This document shows positions 16,596-24,627 of a DNA stretch of 47,418 nt, piece after piece. The DNA is taken from the NCBI GenBank assembly GCA_964636385.1, contig CAZWSC010000029.1, positions 1-47,418 on the forward strand, in the 5' to 3' direction. The position numbers and the translations under genes are program-made. This stretch comes from CAZWSC01 sp964636385. Lineage in GTDB: Bacteria; Eisenbacteria; RBG-16-71-46; CAIMUX01. The stretch's first letter is position 1; every line of letters starts with the position of its first letter. The notes below the pieces were generated by a model. The model had not been told where the DNA came from. It ran no database searches and saw nothing but the letters and a program-made list of their open reading frames with translations.

Positions 16596-17672
16596 TCATT
16601 GGGTGAACATGGTTGTACACGGGTATAGGTCGAGGCCGCCGCAATGGAAGTAGATGGCCATCTTGAAGCGCCTGGGGTTTCGGAAGCCCCGAGCCATACC
16701 CTTGACGCGCTGGATAGCGGCATTCAGGCCTTCAGCAGCGGCGTTTGTGATCGGGTGTTTGAAGTAGGTGGCGATGTTCTCGTAGTACCGGGCGATCATC
16801 CGGGCGACCCGCTTGACCGGCTCGAGGCGACTGCGGATAGCCCAGGCGTACCAGCTGCGGAAGTGCCGATCGGCGGCACCGCGGTAGCGGTAGTCCCAGA
16901 ACCGCATGAACTCCTCTTTGAGAGACCAGGCTCGCGCCGTCTTGAGATCATTCCGCCGGGCCAGGCGAAGGAACTGACGCCATTCAGTGAGGCTGAATCG
17001 GTTGGGGTTGCGAAGCCAGTCGTGTTTGGTTCCCTTCAGCCAATCACGACCCTCGGCACGGAGAGTCTTGTGTTCTCGCCGACGGACCAGATCGAGGCTC
17101 TCGTGCTTGCGATCCTCTGCCACGAAAAGGACGCGAGACTTCTCGAGGTCGGAGACGACGGTCACGTACCTGTGCCGGCGCCGGAAGGATGTCTCGTCGA
17201 TGCCGAGGTAGCGGACCGGCTCTGCTTTGCGACGAGCCAGCCCTCGACGAACGGCTCGTTCCTGGATGCCGGCGGCCTCGTCCCAGCTGAGATGAAGTTG
17301 CCCGGCGACAGCCGAGATGGAGGCCAGCTTCATCCAGTCGATCGCCAGAGCTTTAAAGAGGGCGGTGAACCGGGAGTTGTCCTCGGCCCACGGGACGCGA
17401 ATCTGCCTGATGCCGTGGTTCGGACACTTCAGGCGAGGGATGCGGGCATGGAGAATTGTCCGGTACTGGAAGGTGTCGAGGTGGCGCCAGGTCCGTTCCC
17501 GGTGGTCGTGGATGGGGGCTCGTTCCAGACACTCCGGACAGACCCAGAGTTCCTTCGCAGGCAGGGCAACGAAGAGGTGAACCTCTCCCTCGGTGAGCTT
17601 CAGTTCCACCCTCTCGATCCCCCACGGCGCCGTCAAGCCAAGCAACTGCGCATACAGATTCTTGTCGTCCAT
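16596..17672 (-). pseudogene. ISL3 transposase with internal in-frame deletion
   Basis: 358 residues from the ATG at 17672 (GAGGAACC upstream). N-terminal zinc-binding part: CPECLERAPIHDHRERTWRHLD and LKCPNHG. First catalytic Asp is in YLGIDETSF (about residue 159). The C-terminal Glu region is present (ITNAAAEGLNAAIQRVKGMARGF). Between VLFVAEDRKHESL and DLVRRREHKTLRAEG the usual 55-60 residues are missing; in the family this stretch holds the second catalytic Asp and the FDRFHV-type block. The frame is intact, so it appears to be a clean internal deletion. Without that Asp the enzyme should not transpose. Confidence 0.8.
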
Positions 17673-17739
17673 GATCGGTTCCTCCCCGGGCACTCGCCGG
17701 GCGGGAACCTACCATCATCACGATCCGTCAGCAAAGCTG

Positions 17740-17763
17740 GCCACACGAAAGCCGGAAGAGCCC
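17740..17763 (-). repeat. ISL3 right terminal inverted repeat
   Basis: Read on the minus strand it begins GGGCTCTTCCGG and continues TCGTGTGGC after three mismatches, matching the left end. Confidence 0.75.
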
Positions 17764-17838
17764 CATATTGTTCTCCCGGGGATTCGGTTCTGCCAGAGCC
17801 AAAACGCACCGCCATCAACTCCGACCCGCCGGCCCGGC

Positions 17839-19251
17839 TCAGTCCTGCTTCCGTTCTCCTCCCGGCGTTCCGAATCTGACGAAGCCGCGGTTCAGGATGC
17901 CGTCCGGGTCGTACTGCTTCTTCATGTTGTAGAAGTACTCCCACATCGGGCCGTAGTGCTCGCGCCACTGCGCCTGGTCGAAGTCGACGTACCCGGAGAG
18001 GTAGCGCTTGCCTCCCATTGCCGTGCCCAGAAGGCTCGCGCTCTCGAGGATCGGCCGCATCTGGTCCCAGAACCTGGGCGGGACTGCGGGAAGTATCCCG
18101 AATCCGACGAGGTTCTCTCCGTCAGGCCGCATGAAGAGGCGGGAGTTCGAGACTTTTCCTTTTGCCGGCCACAGGAGGACATGACCGCCCACCATGACAG
18201 CCGGTGGCAGGTCCACGAGAACCTGGTGCATGTAATCGGCCGCGGTCTCCCACGGCATCACCACCTCCATCCAGGGGTGTATGTGCTCCCAGGTCCCCGC
18301 GCGCCGCCACAGTTCGAACACGGGTACCATCCGCTCCGCGAAGTCGATCGACGGGATGTCGTCCGTGTACACATTGTCATACGGCCGCAGGCCGCTCAAC
18401 ATGGCCGCATCATCGGGAGGGGAGCCGGGATCGAACTCCACTGTGGCGTGAAAGGGGTAGAACCAGCGCGCGAAGACCTGCCGCCTGCCTGATACAGGCT
18501 TCGTCCCCTGCGGGCAGGGGGCGCACCAGCTCTCGATGAAGTCCCACCTGCCGGAGTCCATCGCGCTCAGGCTGTCGTCCATGAAGCGCTGCAGATCGTC
18601 GTAGAGGAGATAGTATGTGCGTGTCATCTCCTTCACTCTTCGCAGGCTCAGCCTTGCCCGCGTGATGATGCCGCACTGACCAAGGCCGGCGATCACCGAC
18701 CAGAAGAGGTCGCCGTGGCGTTCCGGCCCGCATGTGACCGTATCGCCCGTGCCGGTCACCACGTCCATCTCCACGACGTTGTCGCCCTGGCTGCCGTACT
18801 TGAAGGAGGAGATCCCGATGCCGGCCATCGACAGGGTGCCGCCGACAGTAACCCCAAGGTTGTTCGTAAGGACCCGTGGCTGGAGATTCCAGCGAACAAG
18901 GTGGTGAACAAGGTCGCGCCATATCACACCGGCCTCTACATCAGCAGTCCCGCTCTCGGGATCGACTGACAGAACCCGGTTCAACGACTTCATGTCCAGG
19001 AGGATCCCGCCGTCGCTGATACCAAGCTGACTCTGGCTGTGGGCCGCTCCCCTTGTCGAGACGGACAGCCCGTTCTCCCGGGCGAAACGGACTACAGCCG
19101 CGACATCGTCCGCGGTCTTCGGGAGGACAAGGAACCTGGGGGTGGAGTGGAAGATGTGCCCGTAGTTGGTGCGGTGCTCATCGGTCATCTGGTCGGGGGT
19201 GTACACATCCCCTGCAATCTTTTCCTGCAGGGGCCGGAACAGGCGGTCCAT
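17839..19251 (-). CDS. FAD-linked oxidase, cytokinin-dehydrogenase-like
   Basis: 470 residues. N-terminal FAD-binding (PCMH-type) domain: RFLVLPKTADDVAAVVRFAREN, then STRGAAHSQSQLG, where His in AAHS matches the covalent FAD histidine of the GHGHS motif. GGTLSMAGIGISSFKYGSQGDNV and MDVVTGTGDTVTC follow, a block very like plant and bacterial cytokinin dehydrogenases. The C-terminus has KKQYDPDGILNRGF. It probably oxidises a small amine or alcohol with FAD; cytokinin itself is not certain. No signal peptide seen. A 17-base repeat sits 33 bases upstream of the start and may be its operator. Confidence 0.8.
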   Translation of the reverse strand: MDRLFRPLQEKIAGDVYTPDQMTDEHRTNYGHIFHSTPRFLVLPKTADDVAAVVRFARENGLSVSTRGAAHSQSQLGISDGGILLDMKSLNRVLSVDPESGTADVEAGVIWRDLVHHLVRWNLQPRVLTNNLGVTVGGTLSMAGIGISSFKYGSQGDNVVEMDVVTGTGDTVTCGPERHGDLFWSVIAGLGQCGIITRARLSLRRVKEMTRTYYLLYDDLQRFMDDSLSAMDSGRWDFIESWCAPCPQGTKPVSGRRQVFARWFYPFHATVEFDPGSPPDDAAMLSGLRPYDNVYTDDIPSIDFAERMVPVFELWRRAGTWEHIHPWMEVVMPWETAADYMHQVLVDLPPAVMVGGHVLLWPAKGKVSNSRLFMRPDGENLVGFGILPAVPPRFWDQMRPILESASLLGTAMGGKRYLSGYVDFDQAQWREHYGPMWEYFYNMKKQYDPDGILNRGFVRFGTPGGERKQD

Positions 19252-19767
19252 GGCGGTCTCCCGGGTTCATCAGGTGTGGAGTGTACCGATCGTGCGATGC
19301 TGCCGATCGTGCGATACTACCGATCGCGTGGCGTCTGCCGCAAGGACCGGCCCTCCCGCACCGGGTCAGAATCCGCCTTGACACCCAGGCTTCCCATGCG
19401 GTCAGATTGTGAGTCCGCACGACGGCGGATGGATCGAACCCGGCCATTCATGAGACTCGTGACGAGCCATCGTGAAGCGTCCGGGCCAGGGAGTCAGCAT
19501 GATCCACAAACGTCACACCGGCTTCACCTGAGTTCACGGGAAGGACGCTGCCCGTGACCGGCAAGCTCTGTCCGGCTGCTGCTGACGAGCCACCCATCTC
19601 GTACGTCGCCCGCCCCAGATATACCCGGCCCCGGGCCGCTTCCCCCATGGCGTGATCTCATGGTTTGACAGGATCGAAGTGAACCGGTTCGACGCAGTTT
19701 CACGTCTTGGACCTGCACAGACGACGGGGCAGGTATCGCATAGAGGCCTAACAGAGGTGGCTGCCGC
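19252..19767. other. Gene-free interval with 17-bp repeats
   Basis: 516 bases between divergent genes. Apart from the repeat at 19284-19334, nothing convincing was seen. A 66-codon minus frame at 19448-19648 has no recognisable family. Confidence 0.5.
19284..19334 (-). repeat. Three tandem 17-bp units upstream of the oxidase gene
   Basis: Units begin TACCGATCGTGCGATGC (19284), TGCCGATCGTGCGATAC (19301) and TACCGATCGCG (19318), so two are near-identical and the third is partial. Each contains the palindrome CGATCG. The array is 33 bases before the oxidase start at 19251, the position of a promoter or operator. Confidence 0.65.
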
Positions 19768-20010
19768 ATGGCGGGATATCCACGACACTGGGAGTTCGAC
19801 GAAGTCTACGACTCGGTCGATCAGGGCTGCGGCGACTTCATCATTGACCTTGTCGGGGTGATGCGGGAACTGCCCGCCGGCTCAGTCCTCATGATCGCCA
19901 GCCGCGATGCCGGCGCACCCGTGGAGATTCCGGCATGGTGCCGCATGACGGGCCACACCCTCATCGAAGCTGTGCCGCCATTCTACCTCGTCCGCAGGAG
20001 GGACGGGTAG
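19768..20010 (+). CDS. TusA/SirA-like protein with CGDF in place of CPxP
   Basis: 80 residues; AGAGGTGG lies about 8 bases before the ATG. The TusA fold pattern is clear: GCGDFIIDLVGVMRELPAGSVLMIASRD, then APVEIPAWCRMTGHTLIEAV, ending in VRRRDG. Cys 22 aligns with the sulfur-carrying Cys of TusA (14 residues before LPAG), but the usual CPxP is CGDF. It probably carries persulfide sulfur in the cytoplasm. First gene of a four-gene sulfur-relay operon. Confidence 0.75.
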   Translation: MAGYPRHWEFDEVYDSVDQGCGDFIIDLVGVMRELPAGSVLMIASRDAGAPVEIPAWCRMTGHTLIEAVPPFYLVRRRDG

Positions 20011-20049
20011 TTCAGTCAGGCAGTCCAACAGGGAATGGAGGATACGTAC

Positions 20050-20415
20050 ATGAGCAGCACATTCTGTGTAACCATTACCGAGTGCAGGACCAACGGCGAC
20101 AAGGCCACCCTCGGTTTCGTGGTGGCGAATGCCGCCCTGGGCAGCGACAAGGACACAATGGTCTTCCTGAGCGCAGACGGTATCTGGGCCGCGGTTAAGG
20201 GCGAGGTCGACAAGATCAACGAAGGCGAGCCGTTTGCTCCCCTGAAGGACCTGGTCCAGAAGTTCACCGGCAACGGCGGCAGGATCCTGGTCTGCTCGCC
20301 CTGCATGAAGAAGCGCAGTGTCACCGAGGAGATGCTGGTCGAGGGCGCCTCGGCGGCCGGTGGCGCGGCGCTGGTCGAGTGGCTGAGCAACGGCTCCCCC
20401 TCGGTGGGGTATTGA
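20050..20415 (+). CDS. DsrE-like sulfur-relay protein
   Basis: 121 residues from the ATG at 20050, chosen for the GGAGG site 8 bases upstream; an earlier ATG at 20035 overlaps that site. DsrE/F-type fold: DKATLGFVVANAALGSDKDTMVFLSADGIWAAV, then GGRILVCSPCMKKRSV, where the two cysteines CSPC match the active Cys region of the family, then AAGGAALVEWL. It likely passes sulfane sulfur with the TusA-like partners on either side. It ends 2 bases before the next start. Confidence 0.8.
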   Translation: MSSTFCVTITECRTNGDKATLGFVVANAALGSDKDTMVFLSADGIWAAVKGEVDKINEGEPFAPLKDLVQKFTGNGGRILVCSPCMKKRSVTEEMLVEGASAAGGAALVEWLSNGSPSVGY

Positions 20416-20417
20416 CC

Positions 20418-21164
20418 GTGACGGATCTGGGGAGCCTGCGCCCCGACCACGTCTTCGACGGCGGGGATCTGGACTGTGGCAGCGGCCTTGTGCTCCTGAT
20501 CCGGAGGCACATGCAGGAGGTGCCGGCCGGGGGGATCCTGGAGTTGCGCAGCGTTGAGTCGACGGTCACGGATGATCTTCCACCCTGGTGCAGGATGGTG
20601 GGCCACGAGTACCTGGGCGCCCTTCCGGGCGAAGGAGCCCGGCAGAAGCGGTTCTTCGTGCGCAAGGGAGCCGGCAGGGCCGCTCAGGCTGAAGCCGAGG
20701 CGCTCGCAGCCGACACGGAGCGGGCCAGGAGCTACGAGTGGCGCCTGCGCGCCCGGGCCGGAGGGCATCTCGCCACGAAGATCTACTGCCGCAACTTCCA
20801 GTGGACGCTGGGCCAGCCTGCAAGTTTCGAGGAAAAGGATGCGCATCCGTCGGCCGTCGAGGCGCTGCTGGGCGCGCTGGCTGCCGACCTGGTGACCGGA
20901 TTCTCGACGGCTTGCAGCCAGGCGAACCTGGAAGTTGACGACATCGAGTTGACGGCGCGCGGCAGACTGAACGACGTGATGGCACACCTCGGGCTGTCGG
21001 AAGGCGATCCGTCATTCGCGTCCATCGAGGTGAAGCTGTTTGCCTCCACGTTCGCGGACACGGACCTGGTCCGTGCAGTCTGGGAAGAGACGGTCCGGCG
21101 CTCGCCGATCGCCGCGACACTCGGCAAGGCAACCAACCTGACTGCCGCACTGGCTGTCATATGA
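20418..21164 (+). CDS. TusA-OsmC fusion protein lacking the OsmC cysteines
   Basis: About 248 residues from a GTG at 20418, right after the DsrE-like stop; an ATG at 20379 would overlap that gene. Residues 1-85 are TusA-like (GDLDCGSGLVLLIRRHMQEVPAGGILEL, DLPPWCRMVGHEYLG) with CGSG at the sulfur-carrier Cys. A linker leads to an OsmC-type domain (FQWTLGQPASFEEKDAHPSAVEALLGALAADLVTGF). In OsmC/Ohr proteins two cysteines do the chemistry: here the first site reads AAD rather than AAC, and the second reads RRSPIAATL rather than CPVS. The domain has therefore probably lost peroxidase activity and may bind a substrate or partner. Overlaps the next gene by ATGA. Confidence 0.75.
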   Translation: MTDLGSLRPDHVFDGGDLDCGSGLVLLIRRHMQEVPAGGILELRSVESTVTDDLPPWCRMVGHEYLGALPGEGARQKRFFVRKGAGRAAQAEAEALAADTERARSYEWRLRARAGGHLATKIYCRNFQWTLGQPASFEEKDAHPSAVEALLGALAADLVTGFSTACSQANLEVDDIELTARGRLNDVMAHLGLSEGDPSFASIEVKLFASTFADTDLVRAVWEETVRRSPIAATLGKATNLTAALAVI

Positions 21165-22324
21165 GGCCTGACATGTTCACGGTTACACAGGTGGGAAGCT
21201 GGCCCAGATCGAGGGAGCTTCTCCGCGCCCTGCGGGACAGGCAGCAGGGGCGGATGACCCGATCAGACTTCGAGACCTTCGCCGATCAGGAGGTCCGTCG
21301 CTGCGTGGAAACCCAGGTCGAGGCGGGCGTCGACATCGTCGTCGATGGGGAGATGCGCAGGGATAACTTCTACTCGTTCGTCACGGACAAGCTCGAGGGC
21401 ACGCGCCTGATGTCGCTTGCGGAGATGCTCGACACGGTCGAGGACAAGGCTGCGTTCGAGGAGATGCTGGCCACGCTGGATGTGCCCGCATCCGCCATCC
21501 GCAATCCGACGTGCACCGGAAAGCTGGAGCGGCGCGAGCCACTTGCGGTCGAGGAGCTGCGTTTCGTCCGGCAGTTGACCGACAAGCCGGTGAAGGTGAC
21601 CCTGCCGGGGCCTTATCTGCTGACCCGCTCCATGTGGGTGGGCGCCTATTCGAAGGCCGGGTATGCGGACAAGACCGACATGGGCGACGATGTCGTGCGC
21701 ATCCTTCGGGATGAGCTGACCGAGTTGCGCGACAACGGCGCTGCCTTCGTGCAGTTCGACGAGCCGGTGCTCACCGAGATCGTCATGAGCGAGGACTGCG
21801 ACCGCCGCACATTCATGTGAGCTACGCTTGCCACCCGCCGTGATGCGGGTGCCGAGCTTGCCTACGCGGCTGACCTGATCAACCGCGTGACCGCGGGGAT
21901 CACGGGCGTTCGCACGGGGCTACACGTGTGCCGGGGCAACTGGAGCCGCCAGGAGGAGGTGCTCCTGACAGGCGATTACAGCGCACTGGTTCCGGCCTTT
22001 GCGGCGATGAAGGTCGATCAGTTCGTTCTGGAGTACGCCACCCCGCGGGCAGGTGAACTGCGGGTTGTGGGCGAGGCGCTGGGCGACCGCGAACTCGGGC
22101 TCGGGTGCGTCAACCCGCGTACTGCCACGGTGGAGGATCCCGGGACAATCGTGGCGCGTGCAGAGGAGGCGCTCCGCTACTTCAGTCCGGAGCAGATCTT
22201 CCTGAACCCGGACTGCGGATTCGGGTGTTTCGCCAACCGCTGCGTGAACGATGAGGAGACCGCAGCGGCGAAGCTGCGGGCAATGGTGAAGGCTGCCCGA
22301 ACTCTGCGGGAGCGGCACGGGTAG
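21161..22324 (+). CDS. MetE-like methyltransferase with in-frame UGA (candidate selenoprotein)
   Basis: Read across the TGA at 21818-21820, the frame gives 387 residues; both parts share one frame and one family. The fold is that of the C-terminal half of cobalamin-independent methionine synthase: TQVGSWPRS, VDIVVDGEMRRDNFY, KVTLPGPYLLTRS, AFVQFDEPVLTE. The zinc ligands fall after the UGA: His 255 and Cys 257 in GLHVCRGNW, Glu 291 in VLEYATPRAG, Cys 352 in NPDCGFG. Terminating at the UGA (219 residues) would remove the whole metal site. The UGA sits in RTFM-UGA-ATLA; from memory relatives have Cys there (TFMCA). A SECIS-like hairpin follows at once. Alternatives: a recent nonsense mutation or a sequence error. 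Confidence 0.7.
21826..21857 (+). promoter_or_regulatory. Bacterial SECIS-like hairpin after the in-frame UGA
   Basis: Five nucleotides after the UGA, GCTTG (21826-21830) pairs with CGAGC (21853-21857, one G-U). After a C-C mismatch, CACCCGC (21832-21838) pairs with GCGGGTG (21845-21851). The apical loop is CGUGAU, with G in its second position and a GU step. The loop starts 18 nucleotides after the UGA. These values fit published criteria for bacterial SECIS elements (loop 16-37 nucleotides from UGA, G among the first two loop bases). Confidence 0.6.
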
Positions 22325-22415
22325 GACGGGCGGGCGCGCACCGTGCGGGACCGCCAAGGGGGCAGGCGATCACAGGGCGGGTGGGCATCTGAGTGGGGGC
22401 CGGAGACACTGGCCG

Positions 22416-24620
22416 TCACTCAGCGCGAGGCGCGACGCCTCCCAATCCCGCAAGGTCCAGCAGGAACGCATACTCGAACGCGATCTCGCGCCAGCGGCCG
22501 TACCGGCCGGCAGCCCCGCCGTGCCCGGCATCCATGTTGGTCCGCAGAAGGAGCCGGTTGTCCCCGGTATCCGCGGCGCGCAGCCTTGCCACCCACTTGG
22601 TGGGTTCCCAGAACTGCACCTGCGAGTCGTGCAGTCCGCTGGTCACGAGCATGTGCGGGTAAACCTGGTCGGTCACGTTGTCATACGGCGAGTAGGAGAG
22701 CATGTACGAATAGTACAGGGGATCCTGCGGGTTGCCCCACTCGTCGTACTCGAAGGTGGTGAGAGGTATCGATTCGTCCAGCATCGTGGTCACCACATCC
22801 ACGAAAGGGACGCGGCAGACGGCCCCGTGGAACAGATCCGGCGCCATTGTGACGGCCCCGCCCACAAGGAGGCCCCCGGCGCTGATGCCGTCGGCGTAGA
22901 GCCGGCCTGGGGTTGTATAACCCTCCTCCACGAGGCGCACAGCAGCATCGGTGAAGTCGGTGAACGAGTTCATCTTGTTGAGAACTCTGCCGTCATCGTA
23001 CCAGGCGCGTCCCAGTTCCTGTCCGCCGCGGACATGGGCGATCGCGAAGATCATCCCGCGATCCAGCAGGCTCAGGCGCTCCACGGAGAACCACGGATCC
23101 GTGCTCGAGCCGTACGAGCCGTATGCGTACAGCAGCAGCGGCTGAGGCTCGCCTCTCCTGTGTTCGCGGCGGTAGACCAGGGTAACCGGTACGCGCATGC
23201 CGTCCCTGGCCGGCGCGTTCAGCCGCACCGTGCGATAGTGGCCGGGGTCGTATCCACCCAGCACCTCGTCGCGCTTCAGGAGGGTGAGTTCGCGGCCGGC
23301 CATGCAGTAGTCGTAGGTGGATGATGGTGTAGCCATCGACTCGTACGATAGGCGAAGGAGCGTGCTTTCATACTCGTGGTTCTCGCCGAAGGAGACTCGG
23401 TATGCTTCCTCCTCGAAGTCGACCGTGTGATCCTCCCCGCCGTTGCGGGGCAGTATCCTTACGCCCAGCCGGCCTTCCGACCGCTCCAGTACGGCCAGGT
23501 GATCTTGGAAGAGCTCGAAGCCTTGGACCAGCACCCCGTCCCGCCCCGGGATGACCTCCTCCCAGTACTCCATGCCGGTGCTATCCGCCGGCGTCCGGGC
23601 GAGACGGAAGTCCTGCGCCCCGTCGTTGGTGCGTATGTAGAAGTGGTCGCCCGCGTGATCGATGTAGTGCTCGTGGTCGGTCTCCCTGGGCAGGAAGAGA
23701 CGCAGGGGATCGCCCGGCCTGTCGGCCCGGACGAAGCGGAACTCGTCGGTCAGCGTGTGGGATGACCAGATCACCATGTACTTCCGGGACTTCGTCTTGT
23801 ACACGGATGCCGAGAAGATCTCGTCCTTCTCCTCCCAGACCAGCTCCGCATCCGCGGGGTCGGAGCCCAGTACGTGGCGGTAGACGCGGTTCATCCGGAG
23901 TGTGACAGGGTCGCGGGCGGTAAAGAAGATGGTCCGGTTGTCCTCTGCCCAGGCCATGTTCCAGGAGACGCCGGTGATCACGTCATCCAGTAACCGGCCG
24001 GTGCTCAGATCCCTGAAGCGGATCGTGACGATGTTCCGCCCCACGGTGTCTTCAGCAAAGGCCAGGATATCCTCACCTGAGCTCACCTGCCACTGCACGT
24101 AGTAGTAAGGCTTGTCCCGGGCGCGTTCGTTGGCATCCAGGATGATCTCTTCGGGGGCATCCATGGTCCCCTTGCGCCTTGCGTAGACGGGGTGCTCACT
24201 ACCCTCCTCGTACCTCGAGTAGTACCAGTAACCGCCCTGCAGGTAGGGGACGGATGTATCGGTCTCCACGGTCCGTTCGCGGAACTCCCGGAAGAGCTGT
24301 TCCTGAAGGCCTTCCGTGTGTGCCATTACTGCGTCGGAGTAACCGTTCTCCGCATGGAGGTATGCGAGGACTTCCTCATCCTCCCGGTCGCGCATCCAGT
24401 AGTAGGGATCGATCCTCGCATGCCCATGGGGCGCCCTGATCAGGTGGGGGCGCGGTTCGGCAACGGGGGGCTGCAGGCCGCGGTCGGCGGCTGGCGCGAT
24501 GGCGGACTGTGATGCCGGCGCCTGCAGCACCGGGGCTGCGAACATGGCCGCGATCAGCGCGAAGAGCGCCGTGGCCGCGGCGCGGCCGCGGACCCGGAGG
24601 AGATGCTTGTACATGGTCAT
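22416..24620 (-). CDS. ptrB: Exported oligopeptidase B-like S9 peptidase
   Basis: 734 residues; GGAGGTGA precedes the ATG at 24620. An N-terminal hydrophobic segment (AAATALFALIAAMFAAPVLQA) indicates export, which is unusual since oligopeptidase B is normally cytosolic. Beta-propeller region: HARIDPYYWMRDREDEEVLAYL and following repeats. Hydrolase domain: LLLYAYGSYG, IFAIAHVRGGQELGRAWYDDGR, and ADGISAGGLLVGG with the nucleophile Ser. The Asp lies near VTSGLHDSQVQFWEP, and the His in DAGHGG. It would cut short peptides after basic residues, presumably in the periplasm. It forms a pair with the small lipoprotein gene 7 bases upstream. Confidence 0.85.
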   Translation of the reverse strand: MTMYKHLLRVRGRAAATALFALIAAMFAAPVLQAPASQSAIAPAADRGLQPPVAEPRPHLIRAPHGHARIDPYYWMRDREDEEVLAYLHAENGYSDAVMAHTEGLQEQLFREFRERTVETDTSVPYLQGGYWYYSRYEEGSEHPVYARRKGTMDAPEEIILDANERARDKPYYYVQWQVSSGEDILAFAEDTVGRNIVTIRFRDLSTGRLLDDVITGVSWNMAWAEDNRTIFFTARDPVTLRMNRVYRHVLGSDPADAELVWEEKDEIFSASVYKTKSRKYMVIWSSHTLTDEFRFVRADRPGDPLRLFLPRETDHEHYIDHAGDHFYIRTNDGAQDFRLARTPADSTGMEYWEEVIPGRDGVLVQGFELFQDHLAVLERSEGRLGVRILPRNGGEDHTVDFEEEAYRVSFGENHEYESTLLRLSYESMATPSSTYDYCMAGRELTLLKRDEVLGGYDPGHYRTVRLNAPARDGMRVPVTLVYRREHRRGEPQPLLLYAYGSYGSSTDPWFSVERLSLLDRGMIFAIAHVRGGQELGRAWYDDGRVLNKMNSFTDFTDAAVRLVEEGYTTPGRLYADGISAGGLLVGGAVTMAPDLFHGAVCRVPFVDVVTTMLDESIPLTTFEYDEWGNPQDPLYYSYMLSYSPYDNVTDQVYPHMLVTSGLHDSQVQFWEPTKWVARLRAADTGDNRLLLRTNMDAGHGGAAGRYGRWREIAFEYAFLLDLAGLGGVAPRAE

Positions 24621-24627
24621 TACCGGG

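Larger units (their letters stand above)
16567..17763 (-). mobile_element. ISL3-family insertion sequence, about 1.2 kb, probably inactive
   Basis: One transposase remnant is bounded by imperfect terminal inverted repeats. The left end begins GGGCTCTTCCGG at 16567, and the right end is its complement ending at 17763. The pair matches at about 21 of 24 positions. No exact 8-base target duplication is visible: flanks are ATGTTTTT on the left and CATATTGT on the right, both AT-rich. It lies between the SUMF1 gene and the flavoprotein gene and disrupts neither. Confidence 0.75.

Noticed and set aside
17040..17090. GTTCTCGCCG inside the transposase, similar to the dispersed motif
   Set aside because: Mismatch in the core and located within coding sequence in the wrong setting.
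16551..17771. Possible 8-bp target duplication around the ISL3 element
   Set aside because: The flanks ATGTTTTT and CATATTGT share only three positions, which is no better than AT-rich chance.
16644..17879. A 411-codon plus-strand frame opposite the ISL3 transposase
   Set aside because: It is antisense to clear transposase sequence, has no family pattern of its own and arises from the codon bias of the real gene.
19284..19334. The 17-bp repeats as a CRISPR array or replication origin
   Set aside because: No spacers, only three units, no cas genes and no replication gene nearby.
19448..19648. A 66-codon minus frame between the oxidase and the TusA-like gene
   Set aside because: No family resemblance and no convincing ribosome site; left as possible only.
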